Source: Synergistaceae bacterium (lineage in GTDB: Bacteria; Synergistota; Synergistia; Synergistales; Aminobacteriaceae). From it: 5,422 bases of DNA. The stretch's first letter is position 1. The number at the start of each line of letters is the position of its first letter. The notes under the pieces were generated by a model. That model did not search any database, was not told the origin of the DNA, and saw nothing but the letters and a program-made list of their open reading frames with translations. The stretch covers positions 1 through 5,422 of the forward strand of contig JAFVEW010000211.1 in the NCBI GenBank assembly GCA_017475805.1. The letters are read 5' to 3'. This document shows positions 5,175 through 5,422 of this stretch, piece after piece. The position numbers were made by a program, and so were the translations under genes.

Positions 5175-5307
5175 TTTCTGTGTATCTATAGTTTTAATCC
5201 CACGAAAATTTTTTCTCTTACCTCATAACCATTTTAGTTACGGCTAGGGCATAAAAAGGGAAAAACGGGATAAGAAAAAACGGATAAACCTCGATAAGAA
5301 CAACACT

Positions 5308-5383
5308 TGGTGGGTAATACTGGGTTAGAACCAGCGACCTCTTCCGTGTGAAGGAAGCGCTACTACCACTGAGCTAATCACAC
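5308..5383 (-). tRNA. tRNA-Val(CAC), abnormal, possibly a pseudo-tRNA
   Basis: On the reverse strand the anticodon arm CTTCC-TTCACAC-GGAAG is intact with anticodon CAC (valine, GUG), and the 3' end ATTACCC-A-CCA is encoded. Several canonical features are damaged. The acceptor 5' strand GTGTGAT leaves a T-C mismatch at the second pair and a G-T wobble. The D arm reads GCTC AGTGGTAGT AGC, as if one T were inserted, leaving three pairs and an enlarged loop. The T loop is TTCTAAC, with a pyrimidine where a purine (usually G) is nearly invariant. No promoter was seen in the 39 nt upstream available. The identity as a tRNA-Val sequence is firm; function is doubtful. Confidence 0.7.
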
Positions 5384-5422
5384 AACCACGCCATTTTTTT
5401 AATTCTACAACAAACTTTTACA

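Noticed and set aside
5017..5247. A 76-codon forward reading frame
   Set aside because: It runs through tRNA-Ser and tRNA-Arg and only reflects their sequence.
5175..5307. Hidden gene or strong terminator after tRNA-Arg
   Set aside because: No coding signal and no GC-rich hairpin with a T-run was seen; only A/T-rich sequence with loose repeats.
5150..5383. Integration (att) site at the tRNA genes
   Set aside because: No repeat of a tRNA 3' end and no integrase or phage-like gene was seen; the flank beyond 5422 is not available.
5384..5400. 3' end of a forward tRNA (ACGCCA followed by a T-run)
   Set aside because: It resembles the ends of the two forward tRNAs, but no matching acceptor 5' strand or cloverleaf could be found upstream on that strand.

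Overview
The window looks like a core-genome segment of an anaerobic, fairly AT-rich bacterium. It has a forward-strand thioredoxin reductase gene with two tRNAs behind it, and divergent from this a reverse-strand run of translation and nucleotide genes ordered rpsO, rpmE, thyX, DUF1385 (yqhQ-like), prfA, prmC. ThyX in place of ThyA and a DUF1385 gene beside prfA/prmC fit Synergistota or a Clostridia-like lineage. I lean to Synergistota from memory of gene order; this is inference and was not searched. No mobile element, CRISPR array or phage gene was seen.

Layout. Positions 1-443 (reverse) hold the N-terminal half of prmC, cut by the window edge. Then come prfA (454-1533), the DUF1385 membrane protein gene (1536-2477), thyX (2489-3184), rpmE (3262-3489) and rpsO (3514-3780), all reverse and tightly packed. 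A divergent control region (3781-3969) holds a good rpsO promoter, a foldable leader about 100 nt long and the trxB ribosome binding site. trxB (3970-4911, forward) is followed by a consensus-box promoter, tRNA-Ser(GCT) and tRNA-Arg(ACG). A reverse-strand tRNA-Val(CAC) with several abnormal positions lies at 5308-5383.

Function. PrfA ends translation at UAA/UAG, and PrmC methylates the glutamine of the PrfA GGQ loop, so the pair is an enzyme and its substrate. S15 and L31 are ribosomal proteins, ThyX makes dTMP and TrxB reduces thioredoxin.

The most unusual content is a small repeat family. Two spacers, prfA-prmC and rpmE-thyX, are built from 3-4 heptamers of the form T(T/G)A(G/A)GA(A/G), each array followed by an inverted copy. 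At prfA-prmC the array supplies the prfA stop codon, the prmC start codon and Shine-Dalgarno-like sequence, and PrmC's first 24 or so residues. At rpmE-thyX it folds in the mRNA sense into a 25-bp hairpin next to a thyX start that lacks a Shine-Dalgarno sequence. Other points are the consistently long Shine-Dalgarno spacing, the probable tRNA-Val pseudogene and a possible S15 autoregulatory leader.
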